Shown piece after piece: positions 16,500-24,705 of a stretch of DNA of 64,000 bases. The notes beneath the pieces are model-generated. The model was not told where the DNA came from. It ran no database searches and saw only the letters and a list, made by a program, of their open reading frames with translations. Positions within the stretch are counted from its first letter, which is position 1; every line of letters starts with the position of its first letter. The DNA is from Actinomycetospora chibensis (GTDB taxonomy: Bacteria; Actinomycetota; Actinomycetes; Mycobacteriales; Pseudonocardiaceae), in the NCBI RefSeq assembly GCF_028737215.1, contig NZ_JAQZAM010000024.1:1-64000 (forward strand), written 5' to 3'. Position numbers and translations under genes: made by a program.

Positions 16500-17816
16500 G
16501 TGACCACCACCCCGTCCGACGCCGCACCACCCTCGGGGCGCGAGGTCCGCAAGGTCGCCTTCGCGAGCCTCGTGGGCACGTCCATCGAGTGGTACGACTT
16601 CTACATCTACGGCCTCGCCGCCGTCACGGTCTTCGCGCCGCAGTTCTTCCCCAACGTCTCGTCGCTCACCGGCACGCTCGCGGCGTTCGCGACGTTCGCC
16701 GTCGGGTTCCTCGCCCGCCCCATCGGCGGCGTGATCTTCGGCCACCTCGGCGACCGCATCGGTCGCAAGGCCACGCTCGTCACGACGCTGGTGACGATGG
16801 GTGTGGCCACCACGCTCATCGGTGTCCTGCCCACCTACGCGACGATCGGCGCGCTCGCCCCGATCCTGCTCGTGGTGCTGCGCCTCGTGCAGGGCTTCGC
16901 GGTGGGCGGCGAGTGGGGCGGGGCGGTGCTCATCTCGGTGGAGCACGCGCCCGAGTCCAAGCGCGGCTTCTACGGCAGCTTCCCCCAGCTCGGGGTGCCG
17001 ATCGGCCTCATCGCCTCGAACGCGATGTTCCTCGTGCTGGCCGCCACGATGTCCACCGAGGCCTTCGGCTCCTGGGGCTGGCGCATCCCGTTCCTGCTCA
17101 GCGCGCTGCTCGTCGGCGTCGGGCTCTACGTGCGGCTGCGCATCGAGGAGAGCTCGGAGTTCGTCGCGGTCAAGAAGTCCGGGTCGATGGCCCTGCCGCT
17201 GGCGTCGGTGCTGCGCCACCACTTCCCGCAGGTGCTCTGCGGGATCGCGATGTTCACCGGGATCACCGGCATCGGCTACATGGCCGCCACGTACTCCATC
17301 CAGTACGGCACCAGCTCGCTCGGGCTGCCGCGGGCCGCGCTCATCGGCATCGTCCTGGTCGTCGCCGTGCTCGAGGTGCCGATCATCCTGTGGTTCTCGG
17401 CGGCGTCCGACCGGTGGGGGCACGGCCGCACGATCCTCTTCGGGGCCCTGGCCACCGCCGTCGTCGCCGCCGCGTTCCTGCCGCTGCTCGCGAGCGGGTC
17501 GTTGATCCTCATCGCCGTCGCGGTGGCCGGCGCGCGCTGGGCGTCCGCCCCGATGTGGGGACCGTCCGGGGCCCTGGCCGCGGAGTGCTACCCCGTCGCG
17601 ATCCGCTACAGCGGCGCCTCGGTCGGCTACCAGCTCGGGTCGATCGTCGGAGGCGCGCTCGCCCCGATCATCGTCACGCTGCTGCTGGCCTCGCCCCTGG
17701 GCATCGTCGGGGCGTCGGGCTACCTCGTGATCATCACCCTGCTGACCGGGGTCGGAGCGGTCGCCGCGTCCCGGCTGATCGCCCGCGCTCCCGCCGCCGA
17801 GAGGGCCGGCGTCTGA
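16500..17816 (+). CDS. MFS transporter, MHS family
   Basis: Proton symporter of 438 residues, about 12 helices, paralogous to those at 6533 and 19320. It has GTSIEWYDFYIYG, RPIGGVIFGHLGDRIGRKATL, VGGEWGGAVL and CYPVAIRYSGASVGYQ. GTG start behind GAGGAGG. It lies 36 bases after IclR in the same direction, so IclR-transporter co-transcription is likely. The neighbouring oxygenases suggest an aromatic acid as substrate (inference). Confidence 0.9.
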   Translation: MTTTPSDAAPPSGREVRKVAFASLVGTSIEWYDFYIYGLAAVTVFAPQFFPNVSSLTGTLAAFATFAVGFLARPIGGVIFGHLGDRIGRKATLVTTLVTMGVATTLIGVLPTYATIGALAPILLVVLRLVQGFAVGGEWGGAVLISVEHAPESKRGFYGSFPQLGVPIGLIASNAMFLVLAATMSTEAFGSWGWRIPFLLSALLVGVGLYVRLRIEESSEFVAVKKSGSMALPLASVLRHHFPQVLCGIAMFTGITGIGYMAATYSIQYGTSSLGLPRAALIGIVLVVAVLEVPIILWFSAASDRWGHGRTILFGALATAVVAAAFLPLLASGSLILIAVAVAGARWASAPMWGPSGALAAECYPVAIRYSGASVGYQLGSIVGGALAPIIVTLLLASPLGIVGASGYLVIITLLTGVGAVAASRLIARAPAAERAGV

Positions 17817-17817
17817 G

Positions 17818-18681
17818 CTACAGGCCGAGCATGCGCGTCGCGTTCTCCTTGAGGATCAGCGGCCGCACCTCGTCCTTGATCTCGAGCTTCGCGAAGTCGG
17901 ACTGCCACCGGTCGGGGGTGAGGACGGGGAAGTCGGAGCCGAACAGCACCTTGCGCTTCAGCAGCGAGTTGGCCGCCTTCACCAGCTGCGGGGGGAAGTA
18001 CTTCGGCGACCAGCCGGAGAGGTCGATGTAGACGTTGGGCTTGTGCGTGGCGATCGAGATGGCCTCGTCCTGCCACGGCACCGAGGGGTGCGCGAGCACG
18101 ATCGTCAGGTACGGGAAGTCGGCGGCGACGTCGTCGATCAGCATCGGGTCGGAGTAGCGCAGCTTGATGCCCCGCCCCCCGGGCAGGCCCGCGCCGATCC
18201 CGGTCTGCCCGGTGTGGAAGAGCGCGGGCACGCCGAGCTCCTGGATCGCGTCGTAGAGCGGGTAGAAGCGCACGTCGTTCGGCTCGAACGCCTGCAGGCT
18301 GGGGTGGAACTTGAAGCCGCGCACCCCGTGCTCGTCGACGAGGCGCCGGGCCCGGGCCACCGCGGCCTTGCCGGCGTGGGGGTCCACCGAGCCGAACGGG
18401 ATGAGCACGTCGGGGTGCTCGGCGGCCTGGTCGGCGATCTCCTCGCTGGACAGCGGCGGGTGCCCGGTGCCGGCGGGCGCGTCGACGGTGAACACGACCG
18501 CGGCGGTGCGCCGGGCGCGGTAGTGCTCGGCGATGTCGGCCACGGTCGGCGTGCGGTCCTGGTCGGCCCGGAAGTACTTCGCCGACGCGTCGAGCAGCTC
18601 CTGGTCGACGGAGAAGCAGCCGTGGCTGTCCTGCTCGACGTGGACGTGCACGTCGATGGCGTCCAGCTGGTCGAGGTCCAT
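17818..18681 (-). CDS. Amidohydrolase-family (TIM-barrel) metal-dependent hydrolase
   Basis: 287-residue Amidohydrolase_2 protein, a group that includes lactonases and non-oxidative decarboxylases of aromatic acids. The metal ligands are all visible: HVH in AIDVHVHVEQ, His in LFHTGQTG, His in VLAHPSVPW and Asp in LFGSDFPVL. Convergent with the MHS transporter, with one base between the stops. It probably processes the compound imported by a flanking transporter. Hydrolase versus decarboxylase cannot be told from sequence. Confidence 0.88.
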   Translation of the reverse strand: MDLDQLDAIDVHVHVEQDSHGCFSVDQELLDASAKYFRADQDRTPTVADIAEHYRARRTAAVVFTVDAPAGTGHPPLSSEEIADQAAEHPDVLIPFGSVDPHAGKAAVARARRLVDEHGVRGFKFHPSLQAFEPNDVRFYPLYDAIQELGVPALFHTGQTGIGAGLPGGRGIKLRYSDPMLIDDVAADFPYLTIVLAHPSVPWQDEAISIATHKPNVYIDLSGWSPKYFPPQLVKAANSLLKRKVLFGSDFPVLTPDRWQSDFAKLEIKDEVRPLILKENATRMLGL

Positions 18682-18732
18682 CAGGGTGTCCTCACGGGAG
18701 GTCGGTGCCGGCCGAGGTGGCCGGCAGGGCGG

Positions 18733-19224
18733 TCAGGACGTGGTCGCGGCGGGCGGGATGCGGGGCTCGGCGAGCGCGTCGAGGCACCGCTCGAGCGCCC
18801 GCGCGAAGGACGTGGCCTCGTCGTCACCGAGCGCGGCGATCATCCGCCCCTCGACGTCGTCCACCGCCCGGTGGCACGCGAACAGGGCCTCCTCACCCCG
18901 CTCGGTGAGCCAGGCCCGCAGGATCCGGCGGTTCTCCCCGTCGACGCGACGTTCGATGAGTCCGTCACGCTCCATCGCCGTCACGAGCAGGTGCATCGCC
19001 TGGGGGGTCACGTAGTGGCGACGCGCGAGCTGCGCCGACGACAGCCCGCCCCGGCGCTCGAGCAGCGACAGCGCCGTGTACTGCTGCAGCGTCATCCCGA
19101 GCGGCCCCAGGACCTCCTCCATCCGCGACCGCTCGGCCATCTCCAGGCGCTTGACCAGGTACGTCAGGCGCTGGCCGCCGGCGACGGTCGTCCGGGTCGC
19201 GGGTTCGGTCACGCCGGGCAGCAT
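18733..19224 (-). CDS. MarR-family transcriptional regulator
   Basis: Winged-helix repressor, 163 residues from the ATG at 19224 (GTG at 19212 is an alternative). The core is LGPLGMTLQQYTALSLLERRGGLSSAQLARRHYVTPQAMHLLVTAMERDGLIERR followed by the wing and a C-terminal dimer helix. The ATG is embedded in a perfect 19-bp palindrome, so the protein probably blocks its own synthesis. Divergent from an MHS transporter whose first ATG is covered by a second copy of the site. Confidence 0.9.
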   Translation of the reverse strand: MLPGVTEPATRTTVAGGQRLTYLVKRLEMAERSRMEEVLGPLGMTLQQYTALSLLERRGGLSSAQLARRHYVTPQAMHLLVTAMERDGLIERRVDGENRRILRAWLTERGEEALFACHRAVDDVEGRMIAALGDDEATSFARALERCLDALAEPRIPPAATTS

Positions 19225-19241
19225 ATCAACAGACTTGATAT
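19223..19241. promoter_or_regulatory. MarR operator, site 1
   Basis: ATATCAA-CAGAC-TTGATAT is a perfect palindrome with 7-bp arms, overlapping the MarR start codon. Its AT-rich arms stand out from the GC-rich surroundings. Confidence 0.7.
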
Positions 19242-19278
19242 AGGGCGTGGCCTTGACCACTTTCGGGGGCGCTCTCTA

Positions 19279-19297
19279 ACGTCAAGTTCCTTGATAT
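19279..19297. promoter_or_regulatory. MarR operator, site 2
   Basis: ACGTCAA-GTTCC-TTGATAT keeps 5 of 7 arm matches of site 1 with the same 5-bp spacer, centred 56 bp away. It lies just before the transporter start at 19320 and overlaps the unused ATG at 19296. Confidence 0.6.
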
Positions 19298-19319
19298 GTC
19301 GCAGACAAGGGGCACCGCC

Positions 19320-20636
19320 ATGACTCAGACCCACCGGTCGGGGCCACAGCTCCGCCGAGCCGTGCTGTCGAGCTACCTCGGCAGCGTCATCGAGTACTAC
19401 GACTTCCTGCTCTACGCGACGGCCTCGGCGCTCGTGTTCAACAAGGTCTTCTTCTCGAACCTCGACCCGCTGGTGGGCACCGTCGCGAGCTTCGGCACCC
19501 TCGCCACCGGCTACTTCGCCCGTCCGCTGGGCGGCATCGTGTTCGGCCACTTCGGCGACCGGATCGGCCGCAAGAAGATGCTCGTGCTGAGCATGACCAT
19601 CATGGGCCTGGGCAGCACCCTGATCGGCCTCCTGCCCACCTATGCGCAGATCGGGGTGTGGGCCCCGATCCTGCTGGTGCTCCTGCGCGTCCTGCAGGGC
19701 ATCGCGATCGGGGGCGAGTGGGGCGGCGCGGTCCTGATGTCCGCCGAGCACGCCACCTCGCGGCGAGGCCTCTGGGCCAGCTTCACCAACGCGGGCGCGC
19801 CCAGCGGTCTGGTCCTCTCCAGCCTCGTGCTGGCGGCCTCGGCCTCCTTCACCGGCGAGGCCGCGTTCCTCGCCTGGGGCTGGCGCATCCCGTTCCTGCT
19901 GAGCGTCGTCCTGCTCGCCGTCGGCCTGTTCGTCCGCGCCCGCGTCGCCGAGACCCCCGTGTTCGAGGACGCCGCGCGGGAGAAGCCGGCGTCGCCGCCC
20001 CTGATGGAGGTCCTGCGGCACCACCCGCGCAACCTCCTGCTCTCCATCGGTGTCGGCTTCGCCGCGTTCGCCGTCCAGGGCACGCTCACGACGTTCGTCA
20101 TCTCCTACGCCGTGCAGGCCGGCTTCCCCCGCCCCACCGTGCTCAACGCGCTCACCCTCAGCTCGGTCGTCGCGATCTTCGGGATCGTCGGCTTCTCGGC
20201 CCTGTCCGACCGCGTCGGCCGCCGGCCGGTGGTGCTGGCCGGTGCCGCCGCGACGGGGCTGTTCGCGTTCCTGCTCTTCCCGATGATCGACAGCGGGGCG
20301 GTGCTGCTGCTGACGCTCGCGGTGGTCATCGGCCAGGGCGTCCTGCACCCCGCGATGTACGGGCCCCTCGCCGCGCTCTACGCCGAGCTCTTCTCCACCC
20401 GGTCCCGCTACACCGGCGCGTCCCTCGGTTACCAGATCGCCGGGATCGGCGCGGGGATCGCGCCCGTCGTCTTCGCCTCGGTGCTCGCCGGGGGCGGCGG
20501 TTCCGTCACCGTCGCGATCATCCTCGCCGCGTGCTGCCTGCTCACGATCGTCTGCACGGTCGCGTTGCGGGAGACGTCGTCCGACGACCTCGCCGACGAC
20601 CCGGGCGTCACCGCGGGCGCGACCGTGAACCGCTGA
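19320..20636 (+). CDS. MFS transporter, MHS family (MarR-controlled)
   Basis: 438-residue proton symporter, third MHS member of the window: GSVIEYYDFLLYA, RPLGGIVFGHFGDRIGRKKML, IGGEWGGAVLMS and FSTRSRYTGASLGYQ. I chose the ATG at 19320 because AAGGGG precedes it, while the ATG at 19296 lies inside the MarR operator. Divergent from marR, so expected to be induced by the MarR ligand, perhaps its own substrate or a metabolite of the amidohydrolase at 17818. Confidence 0.9.
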   Translation: MTQTHRSGPQLRRAVLSSYLGSVIEYYDFLLYATASALVFNKVFFSNLDPLVGTVASFGTLATGYFARPLGGIVFGHFGDRIGRKKMLVLSMTIMGLGSTLIGLLPTYAQIGVWAPILLVLLRVLQGIAIGGEWGGAVLMSAEHATSRRGLWASFTNAGAPSGLVLSSLVLAASASFTGEAAFLAWGWRIPFLLSVVLLAVGLFVRARVAETPVFEDAAREKPASPPLMEVLRHHPRNLLLSIGVGFAAFAVQGTLTTFVISYAVQAGFPRPTVLNALTLSSVVAIFGIVGFSALSDRVGRRPVVLAGAAATGLFAFLLFPMIDSGAVLLLTLAVVIGQGVLHPAMYGPLAALYAELFSTRSRYTGASLGYQIAGIGAGIAPVVFASVLAGGGGSVTVAIILAACCLLTIVCTVALRETSSDDLADDPGVTAGATVNR

Positions 20637-20819
20637 GCGCTGCTCGACGAGCGCGCGCAACGCCCGCTCGAGGAGGTTCGCGCGACCCGTGTCCACGGGG
20701 CACGGTCGGCGGCACGGTGGCGCCGCTCCCTCCGAGCCCGCCACGTCGATCTCTCGACAGTGCCGTCGGAGTGATCGGGACACCGACGAGCCGCCCGGAC
20801 TCTCACGACATCGTCGGTC

Positions 20820-21662
20820 CTAGACGCCCGTGCGCACGGAATCGTGCCACGGGATCACGAGCTTCTTCACCGTCGTGACCGCGACGTAGAGCAGGGACCC
20901 GACCACGGCGAGCAGCACGATCACCGCGAACAGCCGCGGCGCGTCGAGGGCGTTGAGGCTCGACACGACGAGGTAGCCGAGGCCCTCGCTGCCGCCGAGG
21001 TACTCCCCCACGATCGCGCCGATCACCGAGAAGACGATGGCGACCTCGGCCCCGGCGAACACGTAGGGCAGCGTCGTCGGGAGCTCCATGTTGCGGAACG
21101 TCGCCCAGCGTCCGGCGCCGAGCCCGCGCATGACGTCCCGGTGACCGCTGTCGACCGAGCGCACGCCCAACATCACGTTGAGCATGATCGGGAAGAACGC
21201 GAGCAGGGCAGCCATGACGATCTTCGAGGTCGGCCCGAAGCCGAACCAGATGACGAAGATCGGCACGAAGGCGACCTTCGGCACGACCTGCAGGGCGACC
21301 AGCGCGGGCTGCACCGCCCGCTGCAGCCAGGCGACACGGCCGAGCACCGCCCCCACGGCCACCCCCACCAGCAGGGCGATGCCGAAACCGGCGATCACCT
21401 CCAGCAGCGTGACGCCGATGTGGCCCCAGATGTCGTCGCCCGCGAGCAGGTCGCCCAGCGCGCCCGCGACGGCGGCCGGCGAGGGGAGGATGAACTCCGA
21501 GACCCCGACGACGGAGACCGTGAACTGCCAGAAGCCGAGGAGGGCGAGCAGCATGATCGGCCCCGAGACCCAGGGCAGCCGCCGCATCCAGGGCGCCTCC
21601 GTCTCGGCCGTCGGCTCGGCTGCGGACACGGCGCCGTCGGTCCTGCTCTCGATGGTCGTCAC
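20820..21662 (-). CDS. ABC transporter permease, SsuC/TauC/NitT type
   Basis: Membrane subunit of an importer, 280 residues, about six helices. The EAA-type coupling loop reads MRGLGAGRWATFRNMELPTTLPYVFAG. A short cytoplasmic N-terminus (MTTIESRTDGAVSAAEPTAETEAP) precedes the first helix. It is last in the long leftward operon, 3 bases after the ATPase stop. With the lipoprotein and ATPase it makes a complete nitrate/sulfonate/taurine-class importer. Substrate is probably the compound catabolised by the upstream enzymes (inference). Confidence 0.92.
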   Translation of the reverse strand: MTTIESRTDGAVSAAEPTAETEAPWMRRLPWVSGPIMLLALLGFWQFTVSVVGVSEFILPSPAAVAGALGDLLAGDDIWGHIGVTLLEVIAGFGIALLVGVAVGAVLGRVAWLQRAVQPALVALQVVPKVAFVPIFVIWFGFGPTSKIVMAALLAFFPIMLNVMLGVRSVDSGHRDVMRGLGAGRWATFRNMELPTTLPYVFAGAEVAIVFSVIGAIVGEYLGGSEGLGYLVVSSLNALDAPRLFAVIVLLAVVGSLLYVAVTTVKKLVIPWHDSVRTGV

Positions 21663-21665
21663 GGC

Positions 21666-22511
21666 TCAGTCCTCCTGGTCCAGTTCGCGGCGCAACGCGA
21701 CGACGAGCTCGCCGAACCCGGCGGTCGCCTCGACCTCGGCGGCCCGGGGGCGGGGCAGGTCCACCGGGGTGATCGAACGGATGCGGCCGGGTCGCGGTGT
21801 CAGCAGCACGACGCGGTCCGCGAGGAACACGGCCTCCGAGATGGAGTGCGTCACGAACACCACGGTCGCCCCGGACACGGCGTGGATCTGTTGCAGCTCG
21901 AGGTTCATCCGGTCCCGGGTCATCGCGTCGAGCGCCCCGAACGGCTCGTCCATGAGCAGCACCGACGGGTCACAGGCCAGGGCCCGGGCGATCGCCGCGC
22001 GCTGGCGCATGCCGCCCGAGAGCTCGCGGGGATAGGAGTCCTCGAAGCCGGTGAGTCCGACCGTCGCGCACAACTCGATCGCGCGGGCCCTGCGGTCCCC
22101 GCGGGACACCCCGCGCAGCTTGAGCGGCAGGGCGACATTGTCGACGACGGTGAACCAGGGGAACAGGTTCGCCTCCTGGAAGACCAGGCCGAACTCGGCG
22201 AACACGGCGTCGTCGCGGCGTCCGCCCACCCACGCGGAGCGCCCGCCGGCCTCGACCGTGCCCCTGGTGGGGGCGAGCAGCCCCGAGAGCACCCGCAGCA
22301 GGGTCGTCTTCCCACAGCCCGAGCGCCCGACCAGGGAGACGAACTCCCCGGCGCCGATGTCGAGGTCGATGCCCGAGAGGGCGTGCACCTCCCCGCGGCG
22401 GGTCGGGTAGACCTTGTCGACGCCCGCGACGCGCAGGCCGACGGCGCGCCCCGGATCGGGGGGTGCCACCGGAGCGGGCTCCGACCGCCGGACCACGGTC
22501 TCCTGGGTCAT
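21666..22511 (-). CDS. ABC transporter ATP-binding protein, SsuB/TauB type
   Basis: 281-residue ATPase driving the importer. Walker A is GRSGCGKTT, the Q-loop lies in FQEANLF, the signature is ELSGGMRQR, Walker B is LLMDEPFGALD, and the H-loop His is in VFVTHS. The ATG at 22511 was chosen for its GGAG ribosome site; in-frame upstream starts would overlap the preceding gene. Belongs to the NitT/TauT ATPase subfamily. Confidence 0.95.
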   Translation of the reverse strand: MTQETVVRRSEPAPVAPPDPGRAVGLRVAGVDKVYPTRRGEVHALSGIDLDIGAGEFVSLVGRSGCGKTTLLRVLSGLLAPTRGTVEAGGRSAWVGGRRDDAVFAEFGLVFQEANLFPWFTVVDNVALPLKLRGVSRGDRRARAIELCATVGLTGFEDSYPRELSGGMRQRAAIARALACDPSVLLMDEPFGALDAMTRDRMNLELQQIHAVSGATVVFVTHSISEAVFLADRVVLLTPRPGRIRSITPVDLPRPRAAEVEATAGFGELVVALRRELDQED

Positions 22512-22549
22512 GGTTGCTCCTGTCCTCGCGGTGCTCATGGGGCCGGCCC

Positions 22550-23596
22550 TCAGGAGGTCCCGGCCGGCGGGATCCCCGTGTCCAGCCACTGCGCCGGGTC
22601 CAGGCCCGGGGGCAGCTGGCCGATGCCCGTGATCTCGTCGTAGGTCTGCCGCCAGCGCTGCGGGGAGATCCCTACCGGGGTCTCGCCCGCGGTGTAGGAG
22701 TCGACGTAGCCCGCGAGCGCCAGTCGTGCCGTCTCCGGGTCGCCCAGCGCCGGCACCCGGTACTTCGACGAGATCGCGGCCATCGTGGCCCGGAAACCGT
22801 TCGCCTCGTCGGCCGCGATGAACCGGACGGCGTCGTCGATGGCGGCCATGTAGCGCCGCAGCTTGTCGCGCTCCGCCGGGTCCTGCGCGGTCGCCCGCGA
22901 AGTGGCGTAGACCTGCGCGCCCGCCGTGATCGCGTCGTTGGGATCGAAGATCACGGCCTGAGGCCGGGTGCGCTGCAGCTGCACCGAGGTGTCCAGCGAG
23001 ACGATGTAGGCGTCGATGCGCCCGGCGGTCAGCAGGTCGAACACCCCGGGGGCGAGCCCGACGACCTGGCGGCGGACCTCGGCGGGCGGCACCCCCGCCG
23101 AGCCGGCGACGAGGTCGAGGGTGATGGAGCTGGTGCCGCCCTCCGACGGGGTGCCGACGAGCTTGCCGCGGAACTGCCCCGCCTGGGTGATCGGGTCGTC
23201 GGCCGCGGAGACCATGCGGATGGTGCCGCGGTGGATGACCTCGCCGAAGGCGACCAGCGGGGCGTTCCTGTTGCCGGCCGCGATCATCGTCTCGATGTCG
23301 CCGATGCGGGTCACCTCGGCCGATCCGGCGAGCACGGTCTGGATGGCGGGTGCCGAGCCCTGGGTGGTCTCGAAGGTCACGTCGAGTCCCCGCGCGGCGA
23401 AGAACCCCTGCGTGTCCGCGATCAGCTCCGCGGAGTAGGACAGCGACTCCAGCGGCAGGATGTTGAGGAACGTCATGCGCTGGCGGCCGTCGTCGGTGGT
23501 GTCGCCGCCGCCGCAGGCGGTGACCACCGCGCAGGCGGCGAGCACCACGGCGAGCAGCCGCAGCAGCCGTCCTCGTCGGACTCGGATGGGGGTCAT
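22550..23596 (-). CDS. ABC transporter substrate-binding lipoprotein, SsuA/NMT1-like
   Basis: Extracytoplasmic binding protein of 348 residues. The signal peptide ends in a lipobox (ACAVVTAC, Cys followed by GGGD). The mature part has the NMT1/SsuA-like fold signatures LNILPLESLSYSAELIADTQGFFAARGLDVTFE and the ligand-loop region GTPSEGGTSSITLD. The ATG overlaps the stop of the preceding amidohydrolase (ATGA). It sets importer specificity; the ligand is unknown, and the fold covers sulfonates, pyrimidine precursors and aromatic acids. Confidence 0.92.
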   Translation of the reverse strand: MTPIRVRRGRLLRLLAVVLAACAVVTACGGGDTTDDGRQRMTFLNILPLESLSYSAELIADTQGFFAARGLDVTFETTQGSAPAIQTVLAGSAEVTRIGDIETMIAAGNRNAPLVAFGEVIHRGTIRMVSAADDPITQAGQFRGKLVGTPSEGGTSSITLDLVAGSAGVPPAEVRRQVVGLAPGVFDLLTAGRIDAYIVSLDTSVQLQRTRPQAVIFDPNDAITAGAQVYATSRATAQDPAERDKLRRYMAAIDDAVRFIAADEANGFRATMAAISSKYRVPALGDPETARLALAGYVDSYTAGETPVGISPQRWRQTYDEITGIGQLPPGLDPAQWLDTGIPPAGTS

Positions 23597-24705
23597 CGGG
23601 GAGCCTCCTCGCGACGGTGCGGGGTCGTGGACGAGCGGGTCCGGGGCGGTCGGGCCGGCGAACCCCGGTCGAGCAGGAAGGTCCTCGCGGTCCCGCCGAG
23701 GACGGCGGCCCGGTCGGCCGGGCCGAGGGCGGCCAGCAGGCGCTCCGTGCCGTCGCCGTGGACGTGGGGGTGATCGCCCGCGTAGAGGACGAGCGAGGCC
23801 GGGTCGAGGATCTCGAGGGCCTCGACGAGCTCGTCGGGGTCGGCCGGCAGGTGGGCCGGGGTCGAGGTGAGGCGGACCTGCTCGCGCAGGTACTCCGAGG
23901 GCGGGCGGGTCACCCAGGGGACCTCGCGCCAGATGCCCTTCCACTCCTTGTCCAGGCGCCAGAGCAGCGGTGGCAGCCAGGAGAAGCCACACTCGGCGAC
24001 GACGACGCGCAGCGCCGGGAGCCGGCCCAGCACCCCCTCGACGACGAGGCTGGTCAGCTGCCCCTGCGCGATCTGCCCCTGGGCCAGGTAGTCCTGCAGG
24101 TAGGTGTGGGTGAACCCGGTGGTGGTCGCGGCGGAGCCGGCCCGGCCCCAGGCGTGCAGCCCGACGACGAGGTCGTGCTCGGCGATCGCCTCGAACACCG
24201 GCAGGAACCGTCGGTGCCCGTAGCGGTGGTCGTGCCCGCGTACGGGCAGCATGACCTGCACGAACCGGGGGTCGCCGGCCCGGCGATCGATCTCCTCGAC
24301 GGCGGCCTCCGGATCGCCGGACGGGACGGCGATGCTGCCGCGCAGCCGGGGGTCGTGGTCGAGGAACGTCGCGGTGACCCAGTCGTTGAGGGCCCGGCAC
24401 AGCGCCGCGTCGTAGTAGGGGTTGCGGCTGACGTCGAACGCGGAGGTCGCACTCAGGACCGCCACGTCGACGGGCGTCCCGCCGGGGGCGGGTGCGTCGA
24501 GCACCTGAGTACGCAGGGTCTCCACGTCCGCCGGCGCCGGGACCGTCGCGGCGCCCGGCGGGTAGGCGCCGGCCTGGGTCGGGTCCAGGCGCAGGGCGGC
24601 GCCCTCGACGTAGTCGCGCCAGTAGGCGGGCAGGTACGGGACGAGGTCGGCCAGGGACGCCGGGGCGACGTGGGTGTCGGCGTCGACCGCTCCCCCGGCG
24701 CTCAC
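23593..24705 (-). CDS. Amidohydrolase-family protein (operon copy 2)
   Basis: 370-residue TIM-barrel Amidohydrolase_2 protein. Metal-site landmarks are DADTHV near the N-terminus (the DxH form of the first motif), GLHAWGRAG, VVAECGFSWLPPLLWRLD, and the C-terminal AGDHPHVHGD with the catalytic Asp. Only moderately similar to its upstream neighbour, so the two are not a recent duplication. The GTG start overlaps the neighbour's stop. The C-terminal 30 residues are Arg/Pro-rich. Possibly a decarboxylase or ring-opening hydrolase (family inference). Confidence 0.85.
   Translation of the reverse strand: MSAGGAVDADTHVAPASLADLVPYLPAYWRDYVEGAALRLDPTQAGAYPPGAATVPAPADVETLRTQVLDAPAPGGTPVDVAVLSATSAFDVSRNPYYDAALCRALNDWVTATFLDHDPRLRGSIAVPSGDPEAAVEEIDRRAGDPRFVQVMLPVRGHDHRYGHRRFLPVFEAIAEHDLVVGLHAWGRAGSAATTTGFTHTYLQDYLAQGQIAQGQLTSLVVEGVLGRLPALRVVVAECGFSWLPPLLWRLDKEWKGIWREVPWVTRPPSEYLREQVRLTSTPAHLPADPDELVEALEILDPASLVLYAGDHPHVHGDGTERLLAALGPADRAAVLGGTARTFLLDRGSPARPPRTRSSTTPHRREEAPR

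Noticed and set aside
20637..20819. Small gene between the MHS transporter and the ABC permease
   Set aside because: 183 bases with convergent stops on either side; frames are Arg-rich with no ribosome site, and only weak GCGC/GAGC stems are visible.
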